This document shows positions 10,972 to 22,476 of a stretch of DNA of 64,000 nucleotides, piece by piece. The position numbers and the translations under genes were made by a program. Numbering within the stretch: position 1 is the first letter of the stretch; each line of letters opens with the position of its first letter. The notes beneath the pieces are model-generated. The model did no database searches. It was given only the letters and a program-made list of their open reading frames with translations, and was not told where the DNA came from. Origin of the DNA: Pseudomonas helvetica (GTDB taxonomy: Bacteria; Pseudomonadota; Gammaproteobacteria; Pseudomonadales; Pseudomonadaceae); assembly GCF_039908645.1 (NCBI RefSeq), contig NZ_CP150917.1, positions 4,909,501-4,973,500 on the forward strand, given 5' to 3'.

Positions 10972-11553
10972 ATGGGTTTTCGCTTGTCGAAGATTTACAC
11001 CCGCACCGGCGACAAAGGTGAAACCGGGCTTGGCGATGGTCGCCGCGTACCGAAGGACCATCCACGGGTCGAAGCCATCGGCGAAGTCGATACGCTGAAC
11101 AGCCAGCTCGGGTTGCTGTTGGCTGGCTTGGCCGAGCAACGCCACGCTCATCCTGGCCTGGCCGAGGTGATTGAGGTGCTTGAACCGTGTCAGCACCGGT
11201 TGTTCGATTTGGGGGGGGAACTGGCTATGCCGGTGTATCAGGCCTTGAATGCCGCAGAAGTCGAACGCCTGGAAGCGGCGATCGATGTCTGGAACGAGGA
11301 GCTGGGACCGCTGGAGAACTTCATTCTGCCCGGCGGTTCAGCCTTGATTGCCCAAGCCCACGTCTGCCGCAGCCTGGCACGCAGCGCCGAGCGACGTTGT
11401 CAGCATCTGAACGCGCTGGAGCCATTGGCCGGGGTTGGCCTGGCGTACATCAATCGCTTGTCGGACCTGTTGTTTGTGGCGGCTCGGCTGATTGCCAAGC
11501 GCCAGGGGATTGCCGAGATTTTGTGGCAAGCGGCGGCGAAGCCTGAGGCTTAA
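10972..11553 (+). CDS. PduO-type cob(I)alamin adenosyltransferase
   Basis: A 193-aa enzyme that transfers adenosine from ATP to cob(I)alamin. The N-terminal ATP-binding motif YTRTGDKGETGLGDGRRVPK (about residues 9-28) is intact. The helical-bundle motifs are present too: EVDTLNSQLG near 38, FILPGG near 120, RSLARSAERR near 133 and YINRLSDLLFVAAR near 160. Typical length. It starts 2 bp after the kinase stop, so translational coupling is likely. A run of seven G lies at about 11211-11218 inside the gene and could be prone to slippage. Confidence 0.93.
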   Translation: MGFRLSKIYTRTGDKGETGLGDGRRVPKDHPRVEAIGEVDTLNSQLGLLLAGLAEQRHAHPGLAEVIEVLEPCQHRLFDLGGELAMPVYQALNAAEVERLEAAIDVWNEELGPLENFILPGGSALIAQAHVCRSLARSAERRCQHLNALEPLAGVGLAYINRLSDLLFVAARLIAKRQGIAEILWQAAAKPEA

Positions 11554-11576
11554 CCAAGCAGAATTCCATCGCCTGT

Positions 11577-11682
11577 GAGGCCGCCATCGCGAGCAAGCTT
11601 TACTCCTACGGATTGATGTCGTTCACTAGTCTTGTGAACAACTCTGCCCTGTAGGAGCAAGGCTTGCCCGCGATGAGGCCCT
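11577..11682. repeat. REP-type palindromic pair
   Basis: Two inverted copies of a short element (GGCCGCCATCGCGAGCAAGC...CTCCTAC and GTAGGAG...GCCCGCGATGAGGCC) about 45 bp apart form one imperfect palindrome between the convergent adenosyltransferase and mutT genes. Related copies occur at 13300-13345 (single) and 20434-20489 (pair). This is a REP-like family typical of fluorescent pseudomonads. Confidence 0.8.
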
Positions 11683-11697
11683 CAGAATCACCGCCAA

Positions 11698-12639
11698 TCA
11701 ATCAGGCCAAAACGCCCGAATCCCCGCCACGCCCTGTGCACCCGCTTCCCAGGCTTTTTGCCGTTCGGCAGGCCCCACACCACCCAGTAGAAACACCGGT
11801 TTGCTGAACCCTGCAATCAACTGCGAGGCCTGCTCCCAGCCGAGTGGTGATGCATCTGGATGAGTCTGGGTCGGCTGAACCGGTGACAGGGTGACGAAGT
11901 CCACGCCCATCTGTTCCGCCAGGCTCAGCTCTTCAGCGTTGTGGCAGGACGCCGCCAACCAGCGCGAGGCTGGCACCGGACGCCCGGCACTGGCGTATTT
12001 GCGCAGTTGCGCAGCGGTGATGTGCCAACCGGCGGCCGGGAAATCTCCCAACCACTCAAACGGCCCCTTGAGCATCAGTTGCGCCTTACCGGCACACAAA
12101 CCCACGGCATCCACCGCCAGATCGCGGTATTGCGGGTCATAGCCATTCGGAGCGCGCAACTGGATCAGCTTGATCCCGCCGGCGATGGCTTTCTGAATAC
12201 CGCGCAGCAGGGCTGGCGTTTCCAGGCCTTCCGGGGTAATCAGGTAGTCGCCCGGCAGACGCGCAGCCGCCACGATCGGCTGGTTGGCGGCCGGGAACTC
12301 GTAGTCGCGCAGTTCACGCGCCGTCACCCATGCCAGAGGCTGGCCTTCGGCGCCATGCGGTTCGCCGGTAAACGCCGAGACCTCCCAGACATCCAGCAAC
12401 ACTTGCTTGTCTGGATAGTCATGCTGAACCTTGATCAATGGCCGAGCGGCACTGACCACGATGCCCAACTCTTCCTGCAGCTCGCGAGACAGCGCGGCTT
12501 GCACCGCTTCGCCGTCCTCGACCTTGCCGCCGGGAAACTCCCACAGGCCGCCCTGATGCTGGGTATCGGCGCGGCGAGCGATGAGGATCTTGCCGCTGGC
12601 ATCACGGATAACAGCCGCTGCTACATGAACTCGTTTCAC
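11698..12639 (-). CDS. mutT: MutT Nudix hydrolase fused to a TenI/ThiE-like domain
   Basis: A 313-aa fusion. Residues about 3-130 are a Nudix domain: the box GGKVEDGEAVQAALSRELQEELG (G-x5-E-x7-REUxEE) is intact, preceded by GGLWEFP. This is consistent with 8-oxo-dGTP hydrolysis, which sanitises the nucleotide pool. Residues about 145-313 form a thiamine-phosphate-synthase-like TIM barrel (LIQLRAP, then FVTLSPVQPT, then FLLGGVGP). The fusion is usual in pseudomonads; the role of the second half is unproven. The GTG start at 12639 overlaps the GST stop as GTGA and is preceded by AGAGGA, so coupled translation decides the start. Confidence 0.92.
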   Translation of the reverse strand: MKRVHVAAAVIRDASGKILIARRADTQHQGGLWEFPGGKVEDGEAVQAALSRELQEELGIVVSAARPLIKVQHDYPDKQVLLDVWEVSAFTGEPHGAEGQPLAWVTARELRDYEFPAANQPIVAAARLPGDYLITPEGLETPALLRGIQKAIAGGIKLIQLRAPNGYDPQYRDLAVDAVGLCAGKAQLMLKGPFEWLGDFPAAGWHITAAQLRKYASAGRPVPASRWLAASCHNAEELSLAEQMGVDFVTLSPVQPTQTHPDASPLGWEQASQLIAGFSKPVFLLGGVGPAERQKAWEAGAQGVAGIRAFWPD

Positions 12640-13268
12640 CGCACTATTTCCTCTAGACCGGCTTTCTGCCAGGCCTTGAAGGCTGGCCATTGGTAAATCG
12701 CTTCAACATAGGCCGCATCCACCGCCGGTAGCGCGACTTGATAAGTACGCAGGCGCACAGCTATGGGTGCGAAGAAAGCATCTGCCAGGCTTACGCGACC
12801 AAACAGGAACGGGCCGGGTTCGGTTGCGACCGCGCGGCATTCAGCCCACAACGCCAGCATCCGCTCGATCTCCACCTGCACTTCAGGCGGCATTGGCGAC
12901 AACGGCGCATCGTGGCTCAGGTCAAACGGCATGTTGCTGCGCATGGCGAAGAAGCCGCTGTGCATCTGCGCACACGCCGAGCGGGCCTGGGCGCGGGCGG
13001 CAATATCCTTCGGCCAGAGGTTGGCGTTCGGGAAACGCTCGACCAGATACTCGGCGATGGCCAACGAGTCGGCAATGGTCCCGTGTTCGGTTTTCAGCAA
13101 CGGGACTTTGGCGGTCGGTGAATGCTTGAGCAGGCGTTCACGGGTGTCCGGCTGGTTCAGTTTGATCAGTTCTTCGGTGTAGGTCGCGCCGGCCAGTTCC
13201 AGCGCCAAAGCGCCGCGCAGGGACCAGGAGGAATACAGTTTGTCGCCGATGATCAGGTGGTAGCTCAT
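12636..13268 (-). CDS. Glutathione S-transferase family protein
   Basis: A 210-aa protein. The N-terminal thioredoxin-fold half carries LIIGDKLYSSWSLRG (probable catalytic serine region near residues 13-15) and TAKVPLLK near 50 with the cis-proline. ADSLAIAEYL near 66 binds the glutathione gamma-glutamyl group. The helical C-terminal half ends at about residue 205. The substrate is unknown. The start at 13268 begins directly with the fold; an in-frame upstream extension has no support. It overlaps mutT by 4 nt and lies 96 bp after argJ, so argJ-gst-mutT may be one transcript, with a REP element in the argJ-gst gap. Confidence 0.92.
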   Translation of the reverse strand: MSYHLIIGDKLYSSWSLRGALALELAGATYTEELIKLNQPDTRERLLKHSPTAKVPLLKTEHGTIADSLAIAEYLVERFPNANLWPKDIAARAQARSACAQMHSGFFAMRSNMPFDLSHDAPLSPMPPEVQVEIERMLALWAECRAVATEPGPFLFGRVSLADAFFAPIAVRLRTYQVALPAVDAAYVEAIYQWPAFKAWQKAGLEEIVR

Positions 13269-13299
13269 GTTCAGGCGCCTTTTGATGAGGGACAAGCGG

Positions 13300-13345
13300 G
13301 AGGCCTGCGGCCTCCATCGCGGGCAAGCCTTGCTCCTACAGAAGC
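13300..13345. repeat. Single REP-type element
   Basis: GCGGCCTCCATCGCGGGCAAGCCTTGCTCCTAC matches one arm of the palindrome at 11577-11682. It lies in the 96-bp gap between argJ and the GST gene, both leftward. Confidence 0.7.
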
Positions 13346-13364
13346 ATGACTTGCCCACCATGAA

Positions 13365-14582
13365 TTACGTGCGGTATTCGGCGTTGATTTTCACGTATTC
13401 GTGGGACAGGTCGGTGGTCCAGATGGTTTCGCTGCAATCGCCGCGACCCAGTTCGATACGAATGGTGATTTCTTCGCGCTGCATTACAGCCGAGCCCTGG
13501 GCTTCGGTGTAAGTCGCGGCACGGGCACCGCGGCTGGCGATGCAGACTTCACCGAGGAACACGTCGATCTTGCTCACGTCCAGGTTCGGCACCCCGGCAC
13601 GGCCAACGGCTGCCAGGATACGACCCCAGTTGGGATCGGAGGCAAACAGCGCGGTCTTGATCAATGGTGAATGCGCCACGGTGTAACCAACGTCCAGGCA
13701 CTCCTGGTGATTGCCGCCGCCGTTGACTTCAACGGTGACGAACTTGGTCGCGCCTTCGCCGTCGCGAACGATGGCCTGGGCGACGTCCATGCACACTTCA
13801 AACACTGCCTGCTTCAGCGCCGCGAACAGTGGACCGCTGGCGGAGGTGATTTCCGGCAGCGCGGCTTTACCGGTGGCGATCAGCATGCAGCAGTCGTTGG
13901 TCGAGGTGTCGCCATCGATGGTGATGCGGTTGAACGACTTGTTGGCGCCGTCCAGCAGCAAGTTCTGCAACACCTCGCGGGAAACCTTGGCGTCGGTGGC
14001 GATGTAACCGAGCATGGTCGCCATGTTCGGGCGAATCATCCCGGCGCCTTTGCTGATACCGGTGACGGTGATGGTCACGCCTTCATGCTGGAACTGCCGG
14101 CTCGCACCCTTTGGCAGGGTATCGGTGGTCATGATCCCGGTGGCCGCAGCCTCCCAGTTGTTCTCCGACAAATCGTCGAGGGCAGCTTGCAGCGCGCCTT
14201 CGATCTTCTCGACCGGCAGCGGCTCACCGATCACGCCAGTGGAGTACGGCAGCACAAGGCTGGCGTCGACGCCGGTCAATTCAGCCAGCTTGGCGCAGGT
14301 GCGCTCGGCGGCAGCCAAACCAGGCTCACCGGTACCGGCGTTGGCATTGCCGGTGTTGGTCAACAAATAACGTACCGGGCCCTGTACACGTTGCTTGGCC
14401 AGAATCACCGGCGCAGCGCAAAAGGCGTTCAACGTGAACACACCGGCCACCGTGGAACCTTCGGCGCAGCGCATGACCACGACATCTTTGCGCCCGGGGC
14501 GCTTGATGCCGGCCGAAGCGATACCGAGTTCAAAACCGGCAACCGGGTGCAACGTTGGCAAAGGACCAAGACCAACAGCCAT
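13365..14582 (-). CDS. argJ: Bifunctional ornithine acetyltransferase / N-acetylglutamate synthase
   Basis: A 405-aa arginine-biosynthesis enzyme that recycles the acetyl group from N-acetylornithine to glutamate. The self-cleavage site is intact: [20 protein letters not shown] at about residues 179-198, with cleavage expected between A and T of MATML to give alpha and beta chains. The N-terminus [12 protein letters not shown] and C-terminus [15 protein letters not shown] are typical. The start at 14582 has GAGGAG about 8 nt upstream. secA lies 138 bp upstream in the same direction. Confidence 0.96.
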   Translation of the reverse strand: MAVGLGPLPTLHPVAGFELGIASAGIKRPGRKDVVVMRCAEGSTVAGVFTLNAFCAAPVILAKQRVQGPVRYLLTNTGNANAGTGEPGLAAAERTCAKLAELTGVDASLVLPYSTGVIGEPLPVEKIEGALQAALDDLSENNWEAAATGIMTTDTLPKGASRQFQHEGVTITVTGISKGAGMIRPNMATMLGYIATDAKVSREVLQNLLLDGANKSFNRITIDGDTSTNDCCMLIATGKAALPEITSASGPLFAALKQAVFEVCMDVAQAIVRDGEGATKFVTVEVNGGGNHQECLDVGYTVAHSPLIKTALFASDPNWGRILAAVGRAGVPNLDVSKIDVFLGEVCIASRGARAATYTEAQGSAVMQREEITIRIELGRGDCSETIWTTDLSHEYVKINAEYRT

Positions 14583-14720
14583 GAAAGCGCTCCTCTTAAT
14601 GTAATGTCTGCACCGTCGTCGCCCTGTTCTTTTTAACCTGGCATCGGTGTTTTAAATGGTAAAACGCCGCGACGGCTGATGCCGGTCGCGGCGCGGGTAT
14701 TTCAATGTCTGGCAGAAATC

Positions 14721-17456
<2,736 letters not shown>

Positions 17457-17762
17457 ATCGGCAGGATCTTCCACACAAAGGGATGGAGGGCGGCCCCGTG
17501 AGTCGCCCGTGCAGCCCTCATGGCCGCATGCGAACGAGCATTCTACCCGGAAACGATGGTGAGGAAAGTGGCGTTGTTCCACGATGCATGCACAGCGCTG
17601 TTACGGGGCTCACTTAAAATAAGGGCATTTTGCTGAACTTCAAGCCATTCACGCCAGAAGTTACTCGTTGATTTAATGAGTAAAGCGCTCACAAAGCAAT
17701 GGCTCAGGCGCATCAAGTGCTTTCTGCTACCATGGCGGCTCTGTTACTTCAGGTGTCTGATC
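17457..17762. promoter_or_regulatory. Divergent promoter region secA / dciA
   Basis: About 305 bp between two outward-facing genes. In many gamma-proteobacteria a secM-like gene regulates secA; none with a signal peptide and arrest motif is visible here. The stretch around 17600-17700 is A/T-richer and is the likely promoter area. Confidence 0.4.
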
Positions 17763-18218
17763 ATGGCATTTCGCCCTCTTACGGCCAGAGCACCCGCCGT
17801 TCTGCTTCGCGAAGCCAAACCGTTAAAAGCCATTTTCGGCCACGCACAACGCCTGGGTCATTTACAGCGTTTGCTGGAAAGCCAGCTGCAGCCGGCCGCC
17901 CGTGAACATTGTCATGTGGCGTCGTGGCGCGAGGGCAGCCTGTTGCTGATCGTCACCGACGGTCATTGGGCAACCCGTCTGCGCTATCAGCAGAAGCGTC
18001 TGCAACGGCAATTACAGATGTTCGACGAGTTCGCCAGCCTGACGCGAATCCTGTTCAAGGTACAACCACCGACCGTGCAACAAGGCGCCGTCGGCCACAC
18101 CATGGATCTGTCGAGCGATGCGGCGGCGACCATTCAGGCCACCGCCGACGGCATCAGCGATCCGAAATTGCGCGCAGCGCTGGAACGCCTGGCGGCGCAC
18201 GCCAAACCCAAGACCTAG
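17763..18218 (+). CDS. dciA: DciA-type protein (DUF721), putative replicative helicase loader
   Basis: A 151-aa protein starting MAFRPLTARAPAVLLREAKP. The DUF721 core (about residues 18-105) has the typical LGHLQRLLESQLQP helix and the strand pattern ASWREGSLLLIVTDGHWATRLRY. DciA proteins load the replicative helicase DnaB in bacteria lacking DnaC. The tail is alanine-rich. The ATG at 17763 was chosen because the family begins here and the preceding in-frame stretch is not homologous. In most pseudomonads lpxC lies next to this gene; here it is followed by a repeat and a chemoreceptor. Confidence 0.88.
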   Translation: MAFRPLTARAPAVLLREAKPLKAIFGHAQRLGHLQRLLESQLQPAAREHCHVASWREGSLLLIVTDGHWATRLRYQQKRLQRQLQMFDEFASLTRILFKVQPPTVQQGAVGHTMDLSSDAAATIQATADGISDPKLRAALERLAAHAKPKT

Positions 18219-18223
18219 AAGCA

Positions 18224-18309
18224 AGATCAAAAGATCGTCCGAATGCGGCCCGAACCTGCGGCCGCTCCTACACCATTGCATGCAAGCGGCGGCAGGCTGC
18301 GATCTTTCG
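18224..18309. repeat. Palindromic intergenic repeat (AAAGATCG type)
   Basis: An imperfect palindrome bounded by AAAAGATCG on the left and GCTGCGATCTTT on the right, containing GCGGCCGCTCCTAC, directly after dciA. A fragment with the same edge (AAAAGATCGCAGCC) is seen at about 50899. This is a second REP-like family. Confidence 0.7.
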
Positions 18310-18533
18310 CATTTTAGCGGCGCGATTGGCCGCCTGTCGCGTCGCCGATTTCAAGCCCCTAAGTTTTAGTCCTGCGCAGCCGATAGATACAAGCAAGAGA
18401 CCAGACAGAGAATCAGGTCCGATAATTCCCGAAGGACAGACGGAAATATCAGCTTATGTGCGACAGCGCCTGGTTTGCGCGCTTTTCAAAGCAACACGCC
18501 CCAACAATAAGACATTAGCGGACACCCCAAGCC

Positions 18534-20423
18534 ATGAACAAAAACCTGCGCTTCAGCCACAAAATCCTGCTTGCAGCCGCGCTCATCGTCATTGCCGCCT
18601 TCGCTTCGTTCACGCTGTACAACGACTATTTACAGCGCAACGCGATTCGCCAGGACCTGGACAATTACCTGCATGAGATGGGCGATGTCACGTCCTCCAA
18701 TATCCAGTCCTGGCTCGCCGGGCGGATTCTCATGGTGGAAAACCTGGCCCAGAACATCGCCCTCAACCCCGAACAAGGCAACGTTGCCAACCTGCTTGAG
18801 CAGAATGCCCTGGCGTCGACCTTCATGGCCCGGTACCTGGGCGATGCCAGCGGTACGTTCATCAACCGCCCCGATTCCAAGATGCCGGACGGCTACGACC
18901 CACGCGTTCGTCCCTGGTACAAAGGCGCGGTAAACAGCAATGGCTCGACGCTCACTGAACCGTATATCGATGCGGCGACCGGCCAGACCATCATCTCCAT
19001 CGCCACCGCCTCGAAAAAAGCCGGGCAAAGCGTGGGAGTGGTCGGCGGTGACCTGAGCCTGCAAACCCTGATCGACACCCTGACCGCGCGTGACTTTGGC
19101 GGCATGGGCTACGCCTTCCTGGTCAGCGCCGACGGCAAGATCCTGGTTCACCCGGATAAAACCATGGTGATGAAGTCCCTCAGCGAGGCTTACCCGACGA
19201 ACACCCCGCGTATCGGTGGCGGCATCAGTGAAGTCGAGGTCAATGGCAAAACCCGTATCGTCACCTTCACCCCGATCAAAGGCCTGCCATCGGTCAACTG
19301 GTACGTCGGTCTGTCGGTGGACAAAGACAAAGCCTTCTCGATGCTCAGCAGCTTCCGCACCTCGGCGATCATTGCCACGATCATTGCCGTGGCAATCATC
19401 ATCGCCTTGCTCGGCATGCTGATCCGTATCCTGATCCAGCCGCTGCACGTCATGACCCGCGCGATGCAGGACATTGCCGACGGTGAAGGCGACCTGACCC
19501 GCCGCCTGACCATCCAGAGCCAGGACGAGTTCGGCATCCTCGGCAGCGCGTTCAACCGCTTCGTCGAGCGGATCCACGGTTCGATCCGCGAAGTGTCGTC
19601 GGCGACCGAGCACGTCAACGAAGTCGCTCTGCGAGTGGTCAGCGCATCGAACTCGTCGATGCTCAACTCCGACGAACAATCGAGCCGGACCAACAGTGTG
19701 GCGGCCGCGATCAATCAGCTGGGCGCTGCAGCTCAGGAAATCGCCCGTAATGCGGCGCAAGCCTCGCACCAGGCCAGCGATGCGCGCAGCCTGGCCGAAG
19801 ACGGCCAGCAAGTGGTCGACCGCAGCATTGCGGCGATGAATCAGCTGTCGAGCATGCTCAGCGCCTCCAGCACCAACATCGAGTCGCTGAACAGCAAGAC
19901 CGTGAACATCGGGCAGATTCTCGAAGTGATCACCAGCATCTCCCAACAAACCAACCTGCTGGCCCTCAACGCGGCGATTGAAGCGGCGCGGGCCGGTGAG
20001 GCTGGGCGTGGTTTTGCGGTGGTCGCCGATGAAGTGCGTAACCTGGCGCACCGCACCCAGGAGTCGGCGCAGCAAGTGCAGACCATGATCGAGGAGCTGC
20101 AAGTCGGCGCCCGCGAGTCGGTCAGCACCATGAGCGACAGCCAGCGTCACAGCCAGGACAGCGTAGAGATCGCCAACCTCGCCGGTGAGCGCCTGAACAG
20201 CGTGACCTTGCGCATCGGCGAGATCGACGGCATGAACCAGTCGGTGGCCACCGCCACCGAAGAGCAAACCGCCGTGGTCGAGTCGATCAACGTCGACATC
20301 AATGAAATCAACACGCTGAATCAGGAAGGCGTGGAAAACCTGCAATCGACACTGCGCGCCTGTTCCGACCTGGAGCAGCAAGCGGCGCGGTTGAAGCAGT
20401 TGGTCGGCAGTTTCAGAATCTGA
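18534..20423 (+). CDS. Methyl-accepting chemotaxis protein, PctA-like amino-acid receptor
   Basis: A 629-aa chemoreceptor. TM1 is about residues 10-30, the periplasmic dCache_1 sensor about 33-275, TM2 about 279-300, HAMP about 300-352, and the signalling domain about 355-629 with the hairpin tip [20 protein letters not shown]. The sensor contains Y121, R126, W128 and Y129 (YDPRVRPWY), Y144 and D173. This is the amino-acid-binding motif described for PctA-type dCache domains, so L-amino acids (or GABA, as for PctC) are the likely ligands. No CheR-binding pentapeptide is present at the C-terminus (it ends VGSFRI). It is monocistronic and sits where lpxC is often found in relatives. Confidence 0.93.
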   Translation: MNKNLRFSHKILLAAALIVIAAFASFTLYNDYLQRNAIRQDLDNYLHEMGDVTSSNIQSWLAGRILMVENLAQNIALNPEQGNVANLLEQNALASTFMARYLGDASGTFINRPDSKMPDGYDPRVRPWYKGAVNSNGSTLTEPYIDAATGQTIISIATASKKAGQSVGVVGGDLSLQTLIDTLTARDFGGMGYAFLVSADGKILVHPDKTMVMKSLSEAYPTNTPRIGGGISEVEVNGKTRIVTFTPIKGLPSVNWYVGLSVDKDKAFSMLSSFRTSAIIATIIAVAIIIALLGMLIRILIQPLHVMTRAMQDIADGEGDLTRRLTIQSQDEFGILGSAFNRFVERIHGSIREVSSATEHVNEVALRVVSASNSSMLNSDEQSSRTNSVAAAINQLGAAAQEIARNAAQASHQASDARSLAEDGQQVVDRSIAAMNQLSSMLSASSTNIESLNSKTVNIGQILEVITSISQQTNLLALNAAIEAARAGEAGRGFAVVADEVRNLAHRTQESAQQVQTMIEELQVGARESVSTMSDSQRHSQDSVEIANLAGERLNSVTLRIGEIDGMNQSVATATEEQTAVVESINVDINEINTLNQEGVENLQSTLRACSDLEQQAARLKQLVGSFRI

Positions 20424-20433
20424 CGCGCCCTTG

Positions 20434-20489
20434 AAGGCCCCATCGCGAGCAGCCGGGCGACGTTCCGTCTGCTCGCGATAGCGGCCTGT
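20434..20489. repeat. REP-type palindrome
   Basis: GGCCCCATCGCGAGCAG ... CTGCTCGCGATAGCGGCC, same family as 11577-11682, with a 16-nt centre. It lies directly after the chemoreceptor stop and may stabilise or end its transcript. Confidence 0.75.
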
Positions 20490-20575
20490 CAGCCACCACA
20501 ACACTTCACTGACACCCCGCCACACATCCCCATCCGAACATCTATTCTTCATAAGGGTCATCCCTAAGGAGAACA

Positions 20576-20611
20576 ATGGATAGAACGGAGGGTTATCGTG
20601 CATATCGCTGA
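20576..20611 (+). CDS. Possible 11-codon leader peptide before the glycosyltransferase
   Basis: ATG at 20576 follows AAGGAG by 4 nt and encodes MDRTEGYRAYR before a TGA at 20609. The stop lies past the GTG start of the glycosyltransferase (20598) in another frame, so ribosomes finishing the leader would sit on that start. The frame is short and could be chance. The alternative is that the AAGGAG is simply a relic and only the second site (GGAGG, 6 nt before GTG) is used. Confidence 0.3.
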   Translation: MDRTEGYRAYR

Positions 20612-21707
20612 CATCACCATGTTCTACGCACCGGCCAGCGGTGGCGTGCGGACTTATCTGGATGCCAAGCACCGCCGCCTGGGCCGTAAGCCGGGGATTC
20701 GTCACAGCTTGCTGGTCCCAGGAGCACGGCGGAGCGAGCAGGACGGTGTCTACACGGTGCCCGCCCCGGCCCTGCCCTTCGGCAAAGGCTATCGCTTCCC
20801 GCTGCGACTGACGCCCTGGCGCAATGCCCTGCACGACCTGCAACCGGACCTGATAGAAGTCGGCGATCCTTACCTGACAGCTTGGGCAGCGCTGGATGCG
20901 CGGCGTGAACTGGATGTTCCAGTGATTGGCTTCTATCACTCCGACTTACCGCTTTTGGCGAGCAACCGTGTGGGCAACTGGGTCACGCCGAATGTCGAAG
21001 CGTATATCCGCAAGCTGTACGGCAACTTTGACCGGGTGCTGACGCCGAGCCAGATCATGGCCGACAAGCTCATGGGGCTTGGGGTCAAAAACGTTTACGT
21101 CCAACCCTTGGGCGTGGACCTGCAAACCTTCAATCCAGACGCCCGTGACCCGGATCTGCGGGCGAAGCTGAAGATCGCCGAAGACATTCGACTGCTGATA
21201 TTCGCCGGGCGAGGTTCCAAGGAGAAAAACATTCCCGTCCTGCTCAATTGCATGAAGCGTCTGGGAAACCGTTATCACCTGCTGCTGGTCGGTACCTCGG
21301 TGTCGGCACAGGTACCGGATAACGTCACGCTGATCGATGAGTTCTGCCCTGCACCACAGGTGGCCCGGCTGATGGCCAGCGCCGATGCCTTGCTGCATGC
21401 AGGCGATCAGGAAACCTTTGGCCTGGTCGTTCTCGAAGCCATGGCCTGTGGCATTCCGGTGGTTGCCGTGGCAGCGGGTGCCTTCAACGAAATCATCAAT
21501 GAGCACTGCGGCATACTCTGCGCCCCCAATAATCCAGTGGCGATGGCCAACGCTGTGCGCGAACTGTTTGCACAACATAACGATCTCGGTCGATCCGCCC
21601 GCCGCCATGTCGAACAGCATTACGCCTGGGATTCAGTGGTCAACAGCCTGCTGGGTCACTATTACGCAGTCCTCGGCGCCCCTTTGCCGCGGCTGAGCAA
21701 TGGCTGA
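20598..21707 (+). CDS. Glycosyltransferase family 4 type (GT-B fold)
   Basis: A 369-aa cytoplasmic or membrane-associated glycosyltransferase. The N-terminal half has the acceptor-side loop YAPASGGVRTYLDAK near residue 9. The C-terminal half has the nucleotide-sugar motifs FAGRGSKEKNIPVLL near 203 and the E-x7-E signature QETFGLVVLEAMACGIPVV near 270. The GTG start is supported by GGAGG 6 nt upstream and by homology beginning at HIADITMFY. It overlaps the next gene by 8 nt. The acceptor is unknown; with the deacetylase and the membrane protein downstream it probably acts on a glycolipid or an envelope glycan. Confidence 0.9.
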   Translation: MHIADITMFYAPASGGVRTYLDAKHRRLGRKPGIRHSLLVPGARRSEQDGVYTVPAPALPFGKGYRFPLRLTPWRNALHDLQPDLIEVGDPYLTAWAALDARRELDVPVIGFYHSDLPLLASNRVGNWVTPNVEAYIRKLYGNFDRVLTPSQIMADKLMGLGVKNVYVQPLGVDLQTFNPDARDPDLRAKLKIAEDIRLLIFAGRGSKEKNIPVLLNCMKRLGNRYHLLLVGTSVSAQVPDNVTLIDEFCPAPQVARLMASADALLHAGDQETFGLVVLEAMACGIPVVAVAAGAFNEIINEHCGILCAPNNPVAMANAVRELFAQHNDLGRSARRHVEQHYAWDSVVNSLLGHYYAVLGAPLPRLSNG

Positions 21708-22476
21708 CGCCATGAACACGCCCAGCCTGCTTCTGGTACTGCACGACGTCACCCCGCAAAGCTGGGCCGACTATCAGCCGTTTGTCGAAGCGGTGGACGC
21801 GCTCGGTGAAGTGCCGATGACCTGGCTGGTCGTTCCCGACTTTCACAAACACCACCACCTCGATAGCCATCCGGTTTTTCGGAGCGTGCTGACCCGCCGC
21901 ATCGAGCTCGGCGACGAACTGGCACTTCACGGTTACTACCATTGCGATGACAGCCCGCTAACGGCGCACCCCCGTGACTGGTTCATGCGCCGGGTCTACA
22001 CCCACGAAGGCGAGTTCTACAGTCTTTCGCAACCGGCTGCGCTGGCCCGCCTGCTCGCCGGGATCGAATTGTTCAGCCGTTACCACTGGCCACTGGAGGG
22101 GTTTGTTGCACCGGCCTGGCTGATGAGCGAAGGCACGCGTCAAGCCCTGCGCCAGTTACCGCTGAGCTACACCAGTGATTCGCAGCACCTGTATCGCCTG
22201 CCGGATTTCTCCCGGGTCAACGCCCCAGGCTTGGTCTGGAGCGCGCGCAGTACCTGGCGTCGTGGCGTGTCGAAAATTATCAGCGCTCAACGCGAACTGC
22301 GCTGGCAGCACGCCCCGGTGATTCGCCTGGGCGTACACCCGGTGGACCTGCGCCATGAGTTCTCCCGCACTTACTGGCTGCAGACCCTCGAACGCTTGCT
22401 CAATAACGGCCGAGTACCAATGACCAAGGCTCGGTGGCTGCGCACGCAAAGCGCTCAGGTCGGTCGCGCCGCATGA
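21700..22476 (+). CDS. DUF2334-type polysaccharide deacetylase
   Basis: 258 aa. LLVLHDVTPQSWADYQPFVEAV (residues about 9-30) carries the D of the NodB-like metal site. The H-x-H equivalent lies in ELALHGYYHCDD near 79, and FVAPAWLMSE near 137 matches the motif-3 R/P-W segment. These residues fit a DUF2334 carbohydrate deacetylase. No signal peptide is seen, so it probably acts on the cytoplasmic side, before export. It overlaps the glycosyltransferase by 8 nt and the next gene by ATGA. Confidence 0.85.
   Translation: MADAMNTPSLLLVLHDVTPQSWADYQPFVEAVDALGEVPMTWLVVPDFHKHHHLDSHPVFRSVLTRRIELGDELALHGYYHCDDSPLTAHPRDWFMRRVYTHEGEFYSLSQPAALARLLAGIELFSRYHWPLEGFVAPAWLMSEGTRQALRQLPLSYTSDSQHLYRLPDFSRVNAPGLVWSARSTWRRGVSKIISAQRELRWQHAPVIRLGVHPVDLRHEFSRTYWLQTLERLLNNGRVPMTKARWLRTQSAQVGRAA

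Noticed and set aside
9563..11065. 500-codon frame opposite the sensor kinase
   Set aside because: Antisense to intact HisKA and ATPase domains; no domain of its own.
18630..20939. 769-codon open frame opposite the chemoreceptor
   Set aside because: Antisense shadow; low-complexity histidine/aspartate-rich composition typical of reversed GC-rich codons.
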